Shown: in pieces, positions 63,941-64,000 of the stretch
Layout of the letters: each line of letters starts with the position of its first letter
How positions within the stretch are numbered: the first letter of the stretch is position 1
DNA from: Imtechella halotolerans
Lineage (GTDB): Bacteria > Bacteroidota > Bacteroidia > Flavobacteriales > Flavobacteriaceae
Assembly (NCBI RefSeq): GCF_028743515.2
Contig: NZ_CP117969.2
Location: forward strand, 3,049,112 to 3,113,111
DNA length: 64,000 nucleotides
Direction: 5' to 3'
Position numbers and translations under genes: made by a program
Notes under the pieces: generated by a model
The model's database searches: none
The model's input: the letters and a program-made list of their open reading frames with translations, nothing else
What the model was told of the DNA's origin: nothing

Positions 63941-64000
63941 CACCCGCTTTCGAGAGGGAGAGAAGTTCATAGACAGTTTAATTTTTACAGCTTTTAAGGG

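Larger units (their letters stand above)
63697..64000. other. Intergenic region before the window end
   Basis: 304 bases without a gene. It holds the porin terminator (63749-63781) and a strong promoter with an rRNA-operon-like leader. Confidence 0.6.

Overview
The window looks like chromosomal DNA of a gliding, probably marine member of the Flavobacteriaceae (Bacteroidota). The evidence is AT-rich DNA; gldL-gldM-gldN of the type IX secretion and gliding machinery; a SusC/SusD pair; GSCFA, DUF983, DUF4136 and DUF5522 genes typical of the phylum; few clear Shine-Dalgarno sites; and repeated promoter elements of the Bacteroidota form TAnnTTTG, several with a TTG 19-21 bases upstream. I cannot name the species from sequence alone.

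Layout. 1-2541: end of gldL, then gldM and gldN. 2604-6009: FAD oxidoreductase, DUF983 protein and an ABC-F ATPase. 6010-11510 (minus): a complete tripartite RND efflux system (adaptor, pump, TolC-like channel). 11726-16134: two SGNH-hydrolase-like proteins and an MBOAT acyltransferase, a likely exopolysaccharide or cell-surface O-acetylation operon. 16135-19739: the most accessory-looking part, with a secreted plant-type LRR protein, an AbiEii/AbiEi toxin-antitoxin pair in an unusual convergent arrangement, an AT-rich spacer with large palindromes, and an initiator tRNA. 19862-27935: sodium:alanine symporter, era, a secreted choice-of-anchor protein, der and an outer-membrane beta-barrel receptor. 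28013-31176 (minus): an M23-MerR-LemA-TPM-TPM operon divergent from alaS (31304). 33995-39854: GSCFA, rhodanese, a long aromatic amino acid hydroxylase, a DUF4136 lipoprotein and urocanate hydratase. 40000-43608: DUF5522 gene divergent from an operon of a small HExxH protein, an ACC-deaminase/D-cysteine-desulfhydrase relative, a LysM glucosaminidase and hemL. 43646-52163 (minus): Spy-like protein, large zinc metalloprotease, DASS anion symporter, lysS, CxxS thioredoxin-like protein and a membrane-tethered LuxR-type regulator. 52329-57046: a 52-residue YqaE/Pmp3 protein, a lipoprotein, lipB, a large repeat-containing lipoprotein and rnhB. 57234-63696: SusC, SusD and a putative porin. The last 100 bases carry a strong promoter and a leader resembling those of rRNA operons, so an rrn operon may start just beyond the window.

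Most of the window is core genome: translation (alaS, lysS, initiator tRNA, era, der), cofactors (lipB, hemL), secretion and envelope. The best candidate for something unusual is the AbiE locus: the genes are tail-to-tail and overlap by 14 bp instead of forming the usual same-strand operon. The antitoxin gene has a full predicted promoter whose start site lies inside a 24-bp perfect palindrome, and the palindrome's half-site TACTATG recurs as a spaced direct repeat next to the tRNA terminator. Other points are a 16-bp palindrome made of two back-to-back -7 elements (40188-40203) and two promoters placed so that the transcripts should be leaderless (genes at 2604 and 53335).
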